Assembly (NCBI RefSeq): GCF_023650515.1
Contig: NZ_CP096016.1
Location: 738,513-802,512, forward strand
From: Alkalimarinus coralli
Lineage (GTDB): Bacteria; Pseudomonadota; Gammaproteobacteria; Pseudomonadales; Oleiphilaceae
Direction: 5' to 3'
DNA length: 64,000 nt
Position 1 is the first letter of the stretch; every line of letters begins with the position of its first letter. Below the pieces are notes generated by a model that saw only the letters and a program-made list of their open reading frames with translations, made no database searches and was not told the origin of the DNA. A program made the translations under genes and the position numbers. Shown here in pieces: positions 44,018-55,746 of this stretch.

Positions 44018-44459
44018 ATGTAACCCTTAGCAAAACGTTTGTAAAAAGTGGCATTGATACTGCCCAAAACATCATACGAAATAGAAAATTATTACTTTGT
44101 TTGAATTTTATACATCACATTTATTTTTTTGCTATCATTGCAGTGTGGGCCGACATAATTATAAGGAATCATAATTCCAAACACTAATCTTTTGAGGCCT
44201 ACCGTCCGCAATTTCGCACAGTTCGCTCTGTATTGCAGCTCTCATTGCTATGGACTTATCACTATGAAGTTATTCATATTGGTGTGGTTTATGTTGGGTA
44301 TTGTGAGGCTGTTTGAATGAAGTGTGTGAAGAGTAATTGATAGGGCAATTTTAATGGTACCTGATTTGTTCGAGCTTTGCTGCGTAATTTAGACGTGACG
44401 CGCACTATGGTGAGAGTCAGGATGATTTAATATTTTTAATAGTTATTGAGATACATTAC
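44018..44459. other. 442-base gene-free divergent region between slyX and the cold-shock gene
   Basis: I see no convincing gene; an 18-codon ATG ORF near 44264 has no support. The region is AT-rich on its left half and must hold promoters for slyX and the cold-shock-domain gene. A long leader would fit cold-shock regulation as in cspA, but I found no conserved element that I can name. Confidence 0.45.
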
Positions 44460-44963
44460 ATGAATAACCAAACTGTAAAGGCGATTGTAACCGGACTTAT
44501 TTTCGCGATACCAACCCCGTTTGTACTGGGTTATCTTATTCTTGCTGTAACAGGTGATGCCATTAGTTTTGAAGGTGTTAGCGCTGAAGCGGCAACGGCT
44601 GTGTCAAAATTAATGGGCTTTTTAGGAACGGGAGCTGGGGTCTCTGCGTATATTACCTCTGCTGTGGTAATCGGGTTAGTTGCGGCTTTGGGCACTCTTA
44701 CATCAACGGGTGGGTCAAGTGCGTACTATGGAGATGACGATGATGATTCCCCAGAAGGTGACGAGCAAGGCACAGTAAAATGGTTTAACGTCAACAAAGG
44801 ATTTGGTTTTATCACCCGCGACGCAGGAGACGATGTATTTGTTCACTTTCGGTCAATTCGTGGTCATGGCCGTCGTTCATTACGTCAGGGCCAGCAGGTT
44901 CGCTTTAATGTAACGCAGGGAGACAAAGGTCTTCAGGCTGAGAACGTATCGGTCGTTAGGTAG
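44460..44963 (+). CDS. Membrane-anchored cold-shock-domain protein
   Basis: A 167-residue protein. Two hydrophobic membrane segments (about 8-30 and 60-80) and an acidic linker ([14 protein letters not shown]) precede a complete cold-shock domain from about 103: [18 protein letters not shown] contains RNP1 and DVFVHF is RNP2. Cold-shock domains bind single-stranded RNA or DNA. Ordinary Csp proteins are soluble and about 70 residues; this one would hold the domain at the inner membrane facing the cytoplasm if both ends are inside. The role is unknown; membrane-proximal mRNA handling is one idea. It is followed by a strong terminator. Confidence 0.85.
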   Translation: MNNQTVKAIVTGLIFAIPTPFVLGYLILAVTGDAISFEGVSAEAATAVSKLMGFLGTGAGVSAYITSAVVIGLVAALGTLTSTGGSSAYYGDDDDDSPEGDEQGTVKWFNVNKGFGFITRDAGDDVFVHFRSIRGHGRRSLRQGQQVRFNVTQGDKGLQAENVSVVR

Positions 44964-44991
44964 CATTTATTCTTAATGCTATAACAACGTT

Positions 44992-45029
44992 AAATGCCAC
45001 CGCAAACTCTTTTTCGGTGGCATTTTTGT
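44992..45029 (+). terminator. Terminator between convergent genes
   Basis: AAATGCCACCG (44992-45002) pairs perfectly with CGGTGGCATTT (45015-45025) over a 12-base loop, followed by T-rich sequence. It serves the cold-shock-domain gene and may also act on the convergent minus-strand gene that ends at 45030. Confidence 0.88.
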
Positions 45030-45437
45030 TTACCAGTTCACCACTTCTTTACCTTCTTTTGTGACTTTCCACCACTGATTATCTGAGTCTTCTGATTCTT
45101 CCCAGCTATTTGTTGCACATCTGACTTCCTTGTCCAGGGTCACAGCAATTTGGCTTGCACAATCGATATCACTTGCCCATGGCGTTTGATCTGACTGAAA
45201 CCAGAGGCTGGTAAATAGTTTTCCTGCTGCACCGATATAAATAGTAAGAGGAATAGTTTGCTCTGCTAACATACAGGTTAGGTTGATTGATGTTTTTTCC
45301 AGATCGTCCTGAGCATCAACGTCATCAAAAATGTCATTGAGCCATGTGATTATTTCTTGGACTGTACAATTTTTTATATAGACTTCTATATCCGGTTGAC
45401 GCTGATATTCATCGTGTTGTTCAGTCTGCTTGGCCAT
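45030..45437 (-). CDS. Conserved-looking hypothetical protein
   Basis: A 135-residue soluble, acidic protein I do not recognise. It has no signal peptide or membrane segment; it has alternating strands and helices (VEVYIKNC-like start, IITWLNDIFDDVD, TIPLTIYIGAAGKLFTSLWF) and a Trp-rich end (WWKVTKEGKEVVNW). It lies 14 bases downstream of another small gene on the same strand and probably shares the rlmA-dapE transcript. Coding character looks normal for the region. Confidence 0.6.
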   Translation of the reverse strand: MAKQTEQHDEYQRQPDIEVYIKNCTVQEIITWLNDIFDDVDAQDDLEKTSINLTCMLAEQTIPLTIYIGAAGKLFTSLWFQSDQTPWASDIDCASQIAVTLDKEVRCATNSWEESEDSDNQWWKVTKEGKEVVNW

Positions 45438-45451
45438 GAATATTACTCAGT

Positions 45452-45711
45452 CTATGAACGGTTAATAAAATGATTAATTCTGCTTAGTAAAAGCTTTACG
45501 TACCCAATAATAGCCATTATTGCGCCTAAAAAGGCAATGACCAACGAAAATAGTGTCACTAGCTCCTGCTTAAGCGAAGGGGGGATGTAAAAATGGGCAG
45601 CAACAACCACACTGAGTCCCCCAAGCAAAAGAAGTGCGCCTATCGCAAACAGCTTGAAGTTACGCTGCTGAGGCGTTAATTCGTGTTTGGGCTTTCTCAA
45701 AAACGTTTGCT

Positions 45712-45724
<13 letters not shown>
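45452..45724 (-). CDS. Small inner-membrane hypothetical protein
   Basis: A 90-residue protein with two membrane segments (about 25-46 and 55-80) and a basic N-terminus (LRKPKHELTPQQRNFKLFAIG). I recognise no function. Its start overlaps the rlmA stop by 13 bases, suggesting co-transcription and translational coupling. Confidence 0.6.
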
Positions 45725-47915
<2,191 letters not shown>

Positions 47916-47917
47916 TC

Positions 47918-47937
47918 ATTCCCGCGCAGGCGGGAAT
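47918..47937. repeat. Hairpin repeat, ATTCCC...GGGAAT type
   Basis: A perfect 8-bp inverted repeat ATTCCCGC / GCGGGAAT around a GCAG loop, inside the longer context GTCATTCCCGCGCAGGCGGG. This is a widespread intergenic hairpin seen in many proteobacteria and resembles the dRS3 repeat of Neisseria. It sits in the 180-base gap between dapD and dapE, where it could act as a transcript-processing or partial termination hairpin. Confidence 0.7.
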
Positions 47938-47996
47938 CCATTCTTGCCGAACTTCCAAACGCTATGGAGCCCTGCCTGCGCGCCTGTTAACGAATA

Positions 47997-49025
47997 CTAG
48001 TTATTCGCATGTAGCTCTTCGTTAAGCTCGATGGCGGTCTTGTTAGTCTTGCACTCTACCTGGCCATTAACAGAGTTTCTGCGGAATAGTAAGTCTGACT
48101 TACCGGCCAAGTCTCGGGCTTTTATTGTTTCGACGGAGTTGTTCTGGTCATCAAGCATCATTACCTTTGTGCCAGCAGTGATGTATAACCCGGCTTCAAC
48201 GGTGCAACGATCACCCAATGGGATGCCGATACCCGCATTGGCACCAAGCAGGCAATTCTCGCCCACTGATATGACCATGTTGCCTCCACCAGATAGTGTT
48301 CCCATTGTTGAGCAGCCGCCGCCCAAGTCTGAGCCTTCTCCTATCATAACGCCAGCGGAAATCCGTCCTTCTACCATTGAAGTACCTTCTGTCCCGGCGT
48401 TAAAGTTTACGAAACCTTCGTGCATGATCGTTGTTCCTTCGCCTATGTAGGCTCCAAGACGTACCCGTGAAGTTGCGGCAATACGTACACCAGCAGGGAC
48501 AACGTAGTCAGCCATAGGAGGGAACTTATCGACGGACTTAACGGCAAGAAGTTCACCGTTGATGCGTGCCTCAAGTTGCTTTTGAGTCAGCTCACTCAGG
48601 TCAACAGCGCCTTTGTTTGTCCATGCCACATTAGGTAGCAAACCAAACATGCCATTCAGGTTAACGCCATGAGGCTTAACGAGTCTGTGCGAGAGCAGGT
48701 GAAGCTTGAGATAGACTTCTGGCGTTGTCGAGGACTGGCTGTCTTCTTCCAGAATAGTGATGACAACAGGGCTCTTGCTGTCCTTTGCAGATTGAGCGAT
48801 CGCCGCTTGTTCTGTCTCACCCTGGCTACCAAGTACGGCTGCTAACGTATTTAATTTATCGCTGCTTGCTTCAATAGCCTGATTTCCACCTTCGTAACCC
48901 AACGCCTCTTTAGCTGCCGCAAGAAGCGTTTCTGATGGTTGATAAACGGGCTTGGCGTAGAATACTTCCAACCATTCATTTTTCTGATTTTTGGTACCAA
49001 CACCAATTGCAAACGCTAAACTCAT
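47997..49025 (-). CDS. dapD: Tetrahydrodipicolinate N-succinyltransferase, long form
   Basis: A 342-residue enzyme of the long (Pseudomonas-type) DapD family. It has a left-handed beta-helix core with hexapeptide repeats (VRLGAYIGEGTTIMHEGFVNFNAGTEG, GVMIGEGSDLGGGCSTMGTLSGGG). It transfers succinyl from succinyl-CoA to tetrahydrodipicolinate, the first committed step of the succinylase route to diaminopimelate and lysine. The partners dapE and dapC are encoded on either side. Confidence 0.95.
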   Translation of the reverse strand: MSLAFAIGVGTKNQKNEWLEVFYAKPVYQPSETLLAAAKEALGYEGGNQAIEASSDKLNTLAAVLGSQGETEQAAIAQSAKDSKSPVVITILEEDSQSSTTPEVYLKLHLLSHRLVKPHGVNLNGMFGLLPNVAWTNKGAVDLSELTQKQLEARINGELLAVKSVDKFPPMADYVVPAGVRIAATSRVRLGAYIGEGTTIMHEGFVNFNAGTEGTSMVEGRISAGVMIGEGSDLGGGCSTMGTLSGGGNMVISVGENCLLGANAGIGIPLGDRCTVEAGLYITAGTKVMMLDDQNNSVETIKARDLAGKSDLLFRRNSVNGQVECKTNKTAIELNEELHANN

Positions 49026-49097
49026 GTTAATTTCCTGTTTGATATCTAATTAATCGTTATGCTTTGTAAATCTTCAGTTCATTATGATGGCAAAAAG

Positions 49098-49442
49098 TTA
49101 CTTAAATGCGCTCTCATACTCTTCTGCTTTAAATCCCAAAATCCGTTTGCCTTCGTGCTCAAGCAGGGGGCGCTTAATAATAGAAGGGTTCTCCATCATA
49201 ACGGCTAATGCAGAACTGTTATCCATACTGCTTTTCTGTTCTTCTGATAGCTTGCGCCAAGTCGTGCCTCGGCGATTAATGACGGCTTCCCACCCCAGAG
49301 AGGACAACCAGTCCTGAAAGAGCGCTTCGTTAGTTCCGTCTTTTTTGTAATCATGAAAAGTGTAGCCGATACCCTTTTCGTCAAGCCACTTACGTGCTTT
49401 TTTAATGGTATCGCAATTTTTGATTCCGTACATGGTCGTCAC
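49098..49442 (-). CDS. ArsC/Spx-family protein, YffB-like
   Basis: A 114-residue thioredoxin-fold protein with YGIKNCDTIKKARKWLDEKG, in which one cysteine follows the first strand, then TTWRKLSEEQK and NPSIIKRPLLEHEGKRILGF. This is the YffB/ArsC-like family commonly encoded between dapC and dapD. It is probably a glutathione-linked reductase rather than a true arsenate reductase; its role is not established. It is a member of the minus-strand dap operon. Confidence 0.88.
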   Translation of the reverse strand: MTTMYGIKNCDTIKKARKWLDEKGIGYTFHDYKKDGTNEALFQDWLSSLGWEAVINRRGTTWRKLSEEQKSSMDNSSALAVMMENPSIIKRPLLEHEGKRILGFKAEEYESAFK

Positions 49443-49463
49443 AGTTGTTATCCTTATATACGA

Positions 49464-50705
49464 TTAGTTGGCGATTATGCTGTTGACAAAGTCGCGAATT
49501 CTTTCTGCGGCATCTATGCATTCGTTTAAAGGCGCAACTAAAGCAAGCCTAACCCGATTTTCACCTGGGTTTATGCCATCTACCGTTCGTGATAAGTAGC
49601 TGCCTGGTAAAACGGTCACATGCTTCTGTTGAAATAACTGCTGGGCAAACAGGTCATCGGCTATAGGTGTTTTGAGCCAAAGGTAGAAACTTGCGTCCGT
49701 TTGCTCTACGGCCAGAGCTTCTCTCAAAATTGGTAGAACGGCTGCGAATTTCTCGCGATAAAATGTCCTATTCTCTTTTACATGAGTTTCGTCATCCCAG
49801 GCTGCGATGCTGGCATGCTGGTGTTGAATAGGCATCGCGCAACCGTGGTAGGTTCGGTACTTTAAAAACTGTTCAATGATGGCTGCATCTCCCGCAACGA
49901 ACCCCGAACGCAAGCCAGGGAGATTGGAGCGTTTCGATAAGCTATGAAATACTACACAGCGCTCGTAACCATTGCGGTTCATTTCTGCACAAGCTTGTAA
50001 TAGACCTACCGGAGGGCGAGACTCCTCGCAGTAGACTTCCGAATAACACTCGTCTGACGCAATGATAAAGTTGTGTTCATCTGCTAAACGAATGAGTTTT
50101 TGAAGTACTTCTGCAGGAATGACGGCCCCAGTGGGGTTGCCGGGGCTACATAGAAATAGCAGTTGGCAGCGTTGCCATACGTCTGGGGTGACTGCGTCAA
50201 AATCGGGTATGAACCGGTTTTCCTCCTGGCAAGGTAAGAAATGAGGCTCAGCACCGGCCAAAAATGCAGCGCCTTCATAAATCTGATAAAACGGATTAGG
50301 ACAAACCACCAGAGGTGTATCTTTTTGATGGTCAATAGGGTTGCTCGTCCTGTTTTGGCTACGATCAATGACGGCTTGCGTTAACGAAAAAATTGCCTCT
50401 CTTGTGCCGTTAACGGGCAATATGTGCTGCTCGGCATCGAGGGCGTCCGGCTGCAGATTAAATCGTTTGGTCAACCAGTTTGCGATGCTTTGACGCAGTT
50501 CCGGGATGCCTTTGGTCGAAGGGTATACCGATAATTTGTCCAGTTGTCGGGTTAACTCTTTTAAAACAAAGTCAGGGGATGCGTGTTTGGGCTCGCCAAT
50601 TGAGAGCGCAATATGTGAATAGTCAGAGCTTGGAGTCACTTCACTTTTAAGTCGGTTAAGCTTCTCAAATGGGTAGGGTTGTAACTTGTTTAAATCTGAA
50701 TTCAT
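49464..50705 (-). CDS. dapC: Succinyldiaminopimelate aminotransferase
   Basis: A 413-residue fold-type I PLP enzyme. It has the N-terminal LNKLQPYPFEKLNRLKSEV typical of DapC, LPVNGTREAIFSL, NPTGAVIP, the PLP-lysine region FHSLSKRSNLPGLRSGFVAGD, and the carboxylate-binding RVRLALVAPL. It interconverts N-succinyl-2-amino-6-ketopimelate and N-succinyl-diaminopimelate. It completes the dapC-dapD-dapE set of the window. Confidence 0.93.
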   Translation of the reverse strand: MNSDLNKLQPYPFEKLNRLKSEVTPSSDYSHIALSIGEPKHASPDFVLKELTRQLDKLSVYPSTKGIPELRQSIANWLTKRFNLQPDALDAEQHILPVNGTREAIFSLTQAVIDRSQNRTSNPIDHQKDTPLVVCPNPFYQIYEGAAFLAGAEPHFLPCQEENRFIPDFDAVTPDVWQRCQLLFLCSPGNPTGAVIPAEVLQKLIRLADEHNFIIASDECYSEVYCEESRPPVGLLQACAEMNRNGYERCVVFHSLSKRSNLPGLRSGFVAGDAAIIEQFLKYRTYHGCAMPIQHQHASIAAWDDETHVKENRTFYREKFAAVLPILREALAVEQTDASFYLWLKTPIADDLFAQQLFQQKHVTVLPGSYLSRTVDGINPGENRVRLALVAPLNECIDAAERIRDFVNSIIAN

Positions 50706-50765
50706 CCTAACGTGCTCGTCCTGTCGTATTATACTCTGATTTTAAAAAGTGAAATGATCGTTGTG

Positions 50766-53486
50766 CTAGCTTGCCTGGACGTGTTCATCCAACTGTTCAC
50801 AAATATCCTTTTGTAATTTTTCGCATAGCATAGGGTCACTAATCGGTTGGCCGCCGTCATCGGTAATAAAGAAAACATCTTCTACGCGTTCGCCCAGGGT
50901 TGCGATTTTGGCGTTAACCAATGCAACGTTATTCTCAACCAGTATGCAGCCAATTCTGGCGAGCAGGCCGGGCCGGTCTGGGGTAATGACTTCCATTACC
51001 GTGCGCTGGTTAATCATATCATTGCTGAATGTTACTTCAGTAGGGAACGAAAAATGCTTCAGCTGTCGCGGCGTTCGGCGCTGAATAATTTCCGGGTAGT
51101 CGTCAGCATCGTCCAGTTCATCCAGTAGGCGATGATGAACTTTTGCCTTGCGTTCGGGGTCACGGGCTAGTGACTGATTTAGTTCATCGAGTACCACAAA
51201 AGTACTTAGGCTGCAGGGGCCTTTTCCTGAATTGATTCTTGCGCTTACGATGTTTAGGTTTAGCTGCTCAAGAACGGCTGTAGTTGCTGCAAATAGCCCC
51301 GTACCATTTCGGAGATAGATCATGATCTGGGTATAGCCTTCGCCTTGATGATCCTCTATATCTTTTATCAGTATTAGTGGCTCTTCGCTTTCACCATGGT
51401 TAATGATTGAGGATGTTTGCCAGGCGATCTCCATGGTTGAGTCCTGTAAGAAGTAGTCATCTTCCAGGGTGTTCCATATCGCGTCAATTTGACGACTGCT
51501 AATGCCTTGATCATGAAGAATATCCTGAACTTCGGCCTGTGTGGCAGATATCCACTTATCTTTGTCGAGCGGGTTTTCAATGCCTCGCCTAAGTGCTCTG
51601 CGGGCTTCCAGGTAGAGCTGTCTTAAAAGTGATGCTCGCCATGTATTCCACAATATCGGGTTGGTGGCATCAATGTCAGCGACCGTTAGAACGTAGAGGT
51701 AGTCGAGGTGAACCTGACTCGGCACTTCGACTGCGAAGCTATGAATAATATCCGGGTCTTGGATGTCTTTCTTTTGAGCTGTCATTGACATTAAAAGGTG
51801 ATTCTCGACTAGCCAGCAGACCAGCTGAGTATCACGAGTACTTAGGTGATGGCGCTGACAGAATTTTTGAGCGTCAATTGAACCCAGGTCAGAGTGGTTG
51901 CCGCCCCGGCCTTTTGCGATATCGTGGTATAGCCCGGCGATATAAAGTAACTCAAGTTTAGGTAGGCGGTGTATTAGTCTTGAGGCCAGCGGGTACTTGG
52001 CTCTGGCAGAGGTCTCTCTGAGATTTACCATGTTCTTGATCACGCGTATGGTGTGAGCATCAACGGTGTACGCGTGAAATAAATCGTGCTGCATTTGGCC
52101 AATAATTTTGCCAAACTCTGGAAGGTATCGGCCCAGCACGTTGTAGCGTTTCATGAATGACAGCGTTCGATGAAAATCATGCGGTGTTCGCATCAGTTCC
52201 ATGAATAAAGAGGTGACGGCAATATCGCGTCTAAATGACTTGTCGATAAGGTGCCTATGAGCTCGCAATGCTCGAATTGTGGTTGCCCTGATTCCTTTGA
52301 TGTGGGGGTTTTGTGCAATGAGTAAAAATATTTCCATAATAGCGTAGGGCGCATATGCAAATATTTGATTGTTGACCGCTTCGATATATTGATTCTTTAG
52401 CTGAAAGCGTTTGTTTAATGGGTGTACAACTTCTTGTTCGTTGCTACGAAGAATAGCTTCGTCAAAGTGTTGCAGTATAACGTCTGTTAACTCCGCCAGC
52501 CCGAGTACGACCCGGTAGTATTGCTGCATCATTATTTCGACACCAAGTTTCTTCTCGGAGTCTTCGAACCCTAGCATGCTGGTTAGCTTGCGTTGATGAT
52601 CAAATAACAGTCGGTTCTCATTTCTGTTGGCTATGATTTGAAGCCCGTAGCGCATTTTCCATAAGAAACGTTCCCCATCGACCAGCATCTGATACTCTTC
52701 ATTGGTAAGAAACTCATATCTCGTTAGCTCGGATGTGCAGCTTAAGCCGAAGTGGCGCTTAGTTATCCAGCCGATTGTTTGAATGTCGCGCAAGGTGCCA
52801 GGAGAAGATTTTAAATTGGGCTCCAGGTTGTACTCAGTATCGCTATATTTTTCGTGCCGTAGCCGTTGTTCTTCTTTTTTGGCTATAAAATACGCTCGGT
52901 CTGAACATACTTCATCTGAATAAGCTCTGGTGCTAAGCAGTTCTCGTAAGATATCGTTGCCGGCGATTGTCCGGCTTTCCAGAAGGTTGGTGGCTATCGT
53001 AATGTCTTGAGATGCTGACTCGATGCATTCATCAATGGTTCTTACGCTGTGCCCGATATCCAGTTTCAAGTCCCACAAGAGCGTAACGAAGTCTGTTATT
53101 GCTTCGGCGTATTGGGGGCCGATTTCAGCTTGGGCCAGAATCAATATATCAATATCAGAATGAGGGTGTAGCTCTCCACGACCATATCCGCCTACTGCTA
53201 TTAGACTAATATTGTCTTTCCCTTTCCAGTCAAACTGCTCCCAAAGAAATCTCAATATCTGATCGACAAACCATGCTCGGGCCTCAACTATCTGCTTAAT
53301 ATCGTGGTCGCTCATAAAAAAGCTATCAAGCTGTTCTGATGCTTTTTTTAGTGCATTGCGAGCTGCAATTGCAGGAGCGGTAGCTGACTTGATCGTTAAT
53401 TTTAAACGTTCAAGTGACAGCTCATCACTCTCTCTGAAAGCCTCAATAATTGGGCTGTTAGCGATCATGTTTTGGTGTTGCTCCAT
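50766..53486 (-). CDS. glnD: PII uridylyltransferase / uridylyl-removing enzyme
   Basis: A 906-residue bifunctional nitrogen sensor. The nucleotidyltransferase motif AVGGYGRGELHPHSDIDILIL lies near residue 100, an HD hydrolase domain has AGLYHDIAKGRGGNHSDLG, and two C-terminal ACT domains begin around residues 715 and 830 (IMIYLRNGTGLFAATTAVLEQL; MEVITPDRPGLLARIGCILVEN). Glutamine binding to the ACT domains switches between adding and removing UMP on PII. It is followed in transcription by dapC. Confidence 0.96.
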   Translation of the reverse strand: MEQHQNMIANSPIIEAFRESDELSLERLKLTIKSATAPAIAARNALKKASEQLDSFFMSDHDIKQIVEARAWFVDQILRFLWEQFDWKGKDNISLIAVGGYGRGELHPHSDIDILILAQAEIGPQYAEAITDFVTLLWDLKLDIGHSVRTIDECIESASQDITIATNLLESRTIAGNDILRELLSTRAYSDEVCSDRAYFIAKKEEQRLRHEKYSDTEYNLEPNLKSSPGTLRDIQTIGWITKRHFGLSCTSELTRYEFLTNEEYQMLVDGERFLWKMRYGLQIIANRNENRLLFDHQRKLTSMLGFEDSEKKLGVEIMMQQYYRVVLGLAELTDVILQHFDEAILRSNEQEVVHPLNKRFQLKNQYIEAVNNQIFAYAPYAIMEIFLLIAQNPHIKGIRATTIRALRAHRHLIDKSFRRDIAVTSLFMELMRTPHDFHRTLSFMKRYNVLGRYLPEFGKIIGQMQHDLFHAYTVDAHTIRVIKNMVNLRETSARAKYPLASRLIHRLPKLELLYIAGLYHDIAKGRGGNHSDLGSIDAQKFCQRHHLSTRDTQLVCWLVENHLLMSMTAQKKDIQDPDIIHSFAVEVPSQVHLDYLYVLTVADIDATNPILWNTWRASLLRQLYLEARRALRRGIENPLDKDKWISATQAEVQDILHDQGISSRQIDAIWNTLEDDYFLQDSTMEIAWQTSSIINHGESEEPLILIKDIEDHQGEGYTQIMIYLRNGTGLFAATTAVLEQLNLNIVSARINSGKGPCSLSTFVVLDELNQSLARDPERKAKVHHRLLDELDDADDYPEIIQRRTPRQLKHFSFPTEVTFSNDMINQRTVMEVITPDRPGLLARIGCILVENNVALVNAKIATLGERVEDVFFITDDGGQPISDPMLCEKLQKDICEQLDEHVQAS

Positions 53487-53581
53487 TAATCTCGGTTACT
53501 GCAATCTGGGTTACTGCAGTTCCTGTGGCGATAGCTTTGGTCGTGAAGCCCAAGGGGGCCAATTGTTTTCGGCGAATGGCT

Positions 53582-54361
53582 TCAGGCGAAAAGTTCGCGC
53601 TCTTCTTCTCTCAGAGTTAGAATTTCAAAACCGTCTGAGGTGACTAAAACGGTGTGTTCCCATTGCGCTGATAGTTTTCTGTCTTTGGTGACTACCGTCC
53701 ACTCGTCTGGAAGTAGCTTGCAATGGCGCTTCCCTTGGTTAATCATCGGCTCAATGGTGAAAATCATCCCCTCTTTAAGCGTTAGTCCTGTCCCTTTCGT
53801 CCCGTAATGCATAACCTGGGGCTCTTCATGGAAAACTTTGCCAATTCCGTGGCCGCAGTACTCTCTTACTACAGAGTAATAGTTTGATTCAGCATGTTGT
53901 TGAATGACGTGCCCGATATCACCCAGTCGGGCTCCGGGGCGCACCAGTTCTATCCCCTTGTACATACATTCCTGTGTGATTTTTACCAGGCGCTCTGCTG
54001 CGCTTGTTGGCTTGCCAACAAAAAACATTTTACTGGTGTCGCCATGATACTGATCTTTGATGACAGTAATGTCGATATTGATAATATCACCGTTCTTCAA
54101 TATTTTTTTATCGCTTGGGATGCCATGGCAAATAACTTGATTGACGGAGGTGCAGATTGATTTAGGAAACCCTTTATAATTAAGCGGAGCCGGAATCGCA
54201 TTTTGCTTTTCAGTGATATATTTATGGCAGATGTCGTTCAGCTCTCCTGTCGAGACGCCTGCTTTGACATGAGGCTCGATCATTTCCAGTACTTCTGCCG
54301 CCAGTCGGCCGACCACACGCATTTTTTCGATTTCTTCAGGCGTCTTAATTGTTACTTTCAT
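53582..54361 (-). CDS. map: Type I methionine aminopeptidase
   Basis: A 259-residue enzyme with all metal-ligand motifs in order: INIDITVIKDQYHGDTSKMF (two Asp), CGHGIGKVFHEEPQV (His), GMIFTIEPMI (Glu) and SAQWEHTVLVT (Glu). It removes the initiator methionine from nascent proteins. It is divergent from rpsB, the common gammaproteobacterial arrangement, and has glnD downstream. Confidence 0.97.
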   Translation of the reverse strand: MKVTIKTPEEIEKMRVVGRLAAEVLEMIEPHVKAGVSTGELNDICHKYITEKQNAIPAPLNYKGFPKSICTSVNQVICHGIPSDKKILKNGDIINIDITVIKDQYHGDTSKMFFVGKPTSAAERLVKITQECMYKGIELVRPGARLGDIGHVIQQHAESNYYSVVREYCGHGIGKVFHEEPQVMHYGTKGTGLTLKEGMIFTIEPMINQGKRHCKLLPDEWTVVTKDRKLSAQWEHTVLVTSDGFEILTLREEERELFA

Positions 54362-54821
54362 TTTTGTCTCTAAATATCAAAGTCATTGGTATGCCAAACT
54401 AGGTAGTTGACCCCCATTGGGTTTTCAAGATTATCAGTGCTAAATTGAAGGTTGTCGACTAATTAAAATGGCGTTCCCTATCATCACGCAGGGTATTTTA
54501 CCCTGTTGTGTGTGATATGAGAAATGATCTCATTTATTAGTTGGATATTTAATATTTGGCTTCTGTTTAGGCGCTTTATATGGTATAAAGCGCCGCTCTA
54601 TTCAATAACTGTTTAAAGATGTATTTGAGAATAAGTAAAACGGTTCTCAGGTTTACCTTAAATAATATTGTTAGAGCAAAATTCGCACATATGCCGACAC
54701 GTTGTTCTGGGTGCTCGTGGTGATTGAAGCGCTACCATTGATGGGGTGTTTGATCCTTAAGAGAGTTGAATGATGGGGCATGTGGAGGTCTAACCCAATT
54801 AATAGTTAAGGAATTTTTATA
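54362..54821. promoter_or_regulatory. map-rpsB divergent regulatory region with a 25-base palindrome
   Basis: A 460-base gap without a gene. It holds promoters for map and rpsB and the rpsB leader, where ribosomal protein S2 is known to repress its own operon in gammaproteobacteria. A perfect 11-bp inverted repeat around a 3-base centre (GGCGCTTTATA-TGG-TATAAAGCGCC, 54570-54594) is present, plus a weaker pair TGAGAA/TTCTCA further right. The rpsB ribosome site is AAGGAA near 54809. Confidence 0.6.
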
Positions 54822-55568
54822 ATGGCTGCAGTTTCTATGCGCGACCTGCTTAAAGCAGGTGTACACTTCGGACACCAAACCCGTTACTGGAACCCTAAAA
54901 TGGGTAAGTACATATTTGGTGCACGTAACAAAATTCATATAATTAACCTTGAGCACACTGTTCCTGCTTTTAACCAGTCTCTTAATGTTATTAAGAGTCT
55001 GGCTGAGAACAAAAACAAGGTTCTTATTGTTGGCACCAAGCGTGCTGCAAGCAAAATAGTTAAAGATGAAGCTATTCGTGCTGGCATGCCTTACGTAAAC
55101 CACCGCTGGTTAGGTGGTATGCTGACAAACTACAAGACTATTCGTCAGTCAATTCGTCGTTATAGAGATCTTGCAACTCAAAGCCAAGATGGCACATTTG
55201 AGAAAATCACCAAGAAAGAAGCTTTAATGCTGACTCGTGAGATGGATAAGCTTGAGCGTAGTATTGGTGGTATTAAAGATATGGGTGGTCTGCCGGATGC
55301 GTTGTTCGTAATCGACGTTGACCATGAGCGCATCGCTATAAAAGAAGCAAACAAGCTGGGTATTCCAGTCATCGGTATTGTTGATACTAACAGTGATCCA
55401 GATGGCGTTGACTATATCATCCCAGGTAATGATGATGCGATTCGCGCTATCCAGGTTTATGCAAAAGCCGTTGCGGATGCATGCCTTGAAGGGACTGCTG
55501 GTGGCGCAAGTGCAGACGAGTTCGTTGAGGTAAGCGAAGAGGAAAGCGAGCAACCAGCAGCAGAATAA
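54822..55568 (+). CDS. rpsB: 30S ribosomal protein S2
   Basis: A 248-residue protein with the S2 signatures [30 protein letters not shown] and [21 protein letters not shown], and [26 protein letters not shown]. It ends in an acidic tail ([12 protein letters not shown]). It binds the small subunit late in assembly and bridges to S1. Codon use is strongly biased as for highly expressed genes. A terminator-like hairpin separates it from tsf. Confidence 0.98.
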   Translation: MAAVSMRDLLKAGVHFGHQTRYWNPKMGKYIFGARNKIHIINLEHTVPAFNQSLNVIKSLAENKNKVLIVGTKRAASKIVKDEAIRAGMPYVNHRWLGGMLTNYKTIRQSIRRYRDLATQSQDGTFEKITKKEALMLTREMDKLERSIGGIKDMGGLPDALFVIDVDHERIAIKEANKLGIPVIGIVDTNSDPDGVDYIIPGNDDAIRAIQVYAKAVADACLEGTAGGASADEFVEVSEEESEQPAAE

Positions 55569-55670
55569 TCTGTTGGGTGCTGCCCTTGTTTGCATTGCCT
55601 GGCAGCGTTGCATCATGCACGTATTATGTAGTTTATTCGAATTGTATGATGTGTGGCTGTTAGGCAGTTA

Positions 55671-55693
55671 AAAGGGGCGATGCCCCTTTTTTT
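55671..55693 (+). terminator. Intrinsic terminator/attenuator between rpsB and tsf
   Basis: AAAGGGGC (55671-55678), loop GAT, GCCCCTTT (55682-55689) and a T-run to 55693. A terminator here is a known way to make more S2 than EF-Ts transcript by partial read-through. Confidence 0.9.
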
Positions 55694-55746
55694 ATAAACT
55701 AATTTAATTTGAATGCCTGTAGGCATTAAAATCAAGAGGAATTAAC

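Noticed and set aside
44264-44320. 18-codon ORF in the slyX to cold-shock gap
   Set aside because: No ribosome site and too short to judge.
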